From assembly GCA_965364515.1 (NCBI GenBank), contig CBDTXZ010000056.1:1-16728 (forward strand): DNA of 16,728 bases, read 5' to 3'. The translations under genes were made by a program, and so were the position numbers. Position 1 is the stretch's first letter, and the number at the start of each line of letters is the position of its first letter. Positions 15,580 through 16,728 of the stretch are shown in pieces. The notes below the pieces were generated by a model, which saw nothing but the letters and a program-made list of their open reading frames with translations, ran no database searches and had not been told where the DNA came from. The stretch comes from JAHEDH01 sp965364515. Lineage in GTDB: Bacteria > Actinomycetota > Acidimicrobiia > Spongiisociales > ZC4RG35.

Positions 15580-16728
15580 TCAGACCTCTGCGACCTCGGA
15601 GATCTCGATCCGCTCGAACGTCGTGGCGTCGTGAATGGTGATCCCGGCCTGACTGATGGTGTACACGTAGCCATCGATCACGATCGTGCGCAATGGTGCC
15701 CAGGCCCATGGATCGCGACCGACCCAGTCCTTCTCCTCGATCGGTCCATCGGCGACCGGACGGAGCACGGCCCCGAGCGATAGCTCGGTCCCATCGAGCC
15801 TGGCGGCGATCACGCCGGTGTCGAACATCGACCGGCCGCCGGATTCGTCCTCGATCCAGTCCCACCGCTGGAACGGCGCGAGTGCCAAGCCGTCGACGTA
15901 CGTGAACGCATGATGATCACCTTCCGCCTGCGACCAGCCGCCCTCCATCGTGACCGTGTCGAGCCGGCGGGGATTCGAAGGATCGGAGACATCGAACAGC
16001 GAGAGCTGCGTGCCCTTGGTCCTCCCGGCATCGTCGGCATCCTGGCCGAGACCGAGAATGAGGCCGTCCCCGACGGGGTGCAGATACGCGGAGTATCCGA
16101 GGATCTTCAGCTCGCCTGTCACGGCGGGGTCCGTCGGGTTGGACAGATCGATGGTGTAGAGCGGATCGGTCTGTCTGAACGTCACGACGTATCCGGTGCC
16201 CTGCATGAACCTGACCGCGTAGATCTGTTCACCCTGGCCCAGTCCGCCGACCTGACCCACGGTGACGAGCTCTGGCCCCTGACGTTCGAGCACTGTCACG
16301 AGACTCTCGGTGTCGTCGGACCACCACCAGCCTCGAGGGGCGGTCGTGGACGCAACGCGCAGATGGCCGTCGTGTTCGTCCATCGAGAACTGATTGAGCA
16401 GGAACCCGGTGACCGATCCGCTTGCGACGTAGGTCGGGCTCCCAACTGTCTCGAAGAGGTGGATGCTGGTGGTGAATCCGTCGGCCTCTTCTCGAACCCT
16501 GGAATCGTCCCACGCCCACCAGTCCATCCAGCGCTGGGTGGCCAGGTAGGTGTGATCAGCCGTTGCGTACATCGTGGCCCCGGAGGCCACGACCCCGGCC
16601 CCATCCCAGCTGGAGATGCCGGCGTCGACATCGAACATGAGCAACGAGAGCGTTGAGAGGCCCGAGAACTCCTTGGGGACCATGACCTTGGTGCAGTCGA
16701 GCAGATCGCCTTCGGATTCGGTCCGCCC
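15580..16728 (-). CDS. Secreted beta-propeller domain protein, C-terminal part (5' end outside window)
   Basis: The frame is open from the stop at 15580 to the right edge, giving 382 residues of an incomplete protein. The visible part resembles the beta-propeller domain family PF09826 of secreted proteins: a Cys-containing segment before VPKEFSGLSTLSLLMFD, then a VVASGATMYATADHTYLAT blade, followed by repeated blades marked YVVTFRQTDPLYTIDLSNP, LHPVGDGLILGLGQD, LSLFDVSDPSNPRRL and, near the end, TIVIDGYVYTISQAGITIHD. These proteins are normally anchored or exported at the cell surface, with no assigned reaction; the N-terminal signal is beyond the window. The ATG at 16683 is not the true start, because 15 more in-frame codons upstream continue the domain. 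It is convergent with the stress protein gene. Function unknown. Confidence 0.8.
   Translation of the reverse strand, partial: GRTESEGDLLDCTKVMVPKEFSGLSTLSLLMFDVDAGISSWDGAGVVASGATMYATADHTYLATQRWMDWWAWDDSRVREEADGFTTSIHLFETVGSPTYVASGSVTGFLLNQFSMDEHDGHLRVASTTAPRGWWWSDDTESLVTVLERQGPELVTVGQVGGLGQGEQIYAVRFMQGTGYVVTFRQTDPLYTIDLSNPTDPAVTGELKILGYSAYLHPVGDGLILGLGQDADDAGRTKGTQLSLFDVSDPSNPRRLDTVTMEGGWSQAEGDHHAFTYVDGLALAPFQRWDWIEDESGGRSMFDTGVIAARLDGTELSLGAVLRPVADGPIEEKDWVGRDPWAWAPLRTIVIDGYVYTISQAGITIHDATTFERIEISEVAEV

Overview
The window is GC-rich and densely coded, and looks like chromosomal DNA of a high-GC Gram-positive (actinobacterial) organism. An Acidimicrobiia-like origin is my best guess. The clues are a secreted protein with three S-layer homology (SLH) repeats of the RWQMAxFLxR type, a Cys-rich acidic lipoprotein in front of a peptidoglycan-binding exporter adaptor, a secreted beta-propeller protein, frequent GTG starts and many 4-nt ATGA/GTGA gene overlaps. 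The lineage is inferred from protein style, not from a marker gene. I saw no tRNA, rRNA, CRISPR array, insertion sequence or phage gene, and no gene-free stretch reaches 300 bases.

Left part (1-4839, minus strand). A tightly packed set reads from 4839 down to 1: a lipoprotein with an apparent internal duplication, a HlyD/MacA-like adaptor carrying a peptidoglycan-binding domain, a MacB/LolD-type ATPase, a four-helix MacB/FtsX permease, and the first 23 codons of a beta-ketoacyl-ACP synthase III (FabH)-like gene running off the left edge. The first four look like one tripartite exporter rebuilt for a cell with a thick wall.

Middle part (4900-9575). An exported SLH protein (minus) is divergent from a second ABC exporter (plus; ATPase plus an eight-helix FtsX-type permease). 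The 119-bp divergent gap holds a -10 hexamer placed for leaderless transcription of the SLH gene, with a 7-bp inverted repeat just upstream.

Right part (9588-14953, minus strand). This is the most interesting block: an operon of acetate-CoA ligase, 2-oxo acid dehydrogenase E1-alpha, E1-beta, lipoyl E2 and a small acyl carrier protein (ACP). All four junctions overlap by exactly 4 nt (GTGA, ATGA, ATGA, ATGA). The E2 has two tandem peripheral-subunit-binding domains, and there is no E3 gene. The arrangement suggests a pyruvate- or acetoin-type dehydrogenase whose acyl product, together with acetate activated by the ligase, is connected to a dedicated ACP. That link is inference. A UspA-type universal stress protein gene diverges from the operon across a 163-bp gap with two small inverted repeats. 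The window closes with the C-terminal 382 residues of a secreted beta-propeller (PF09826-like) protein on the minus strand.
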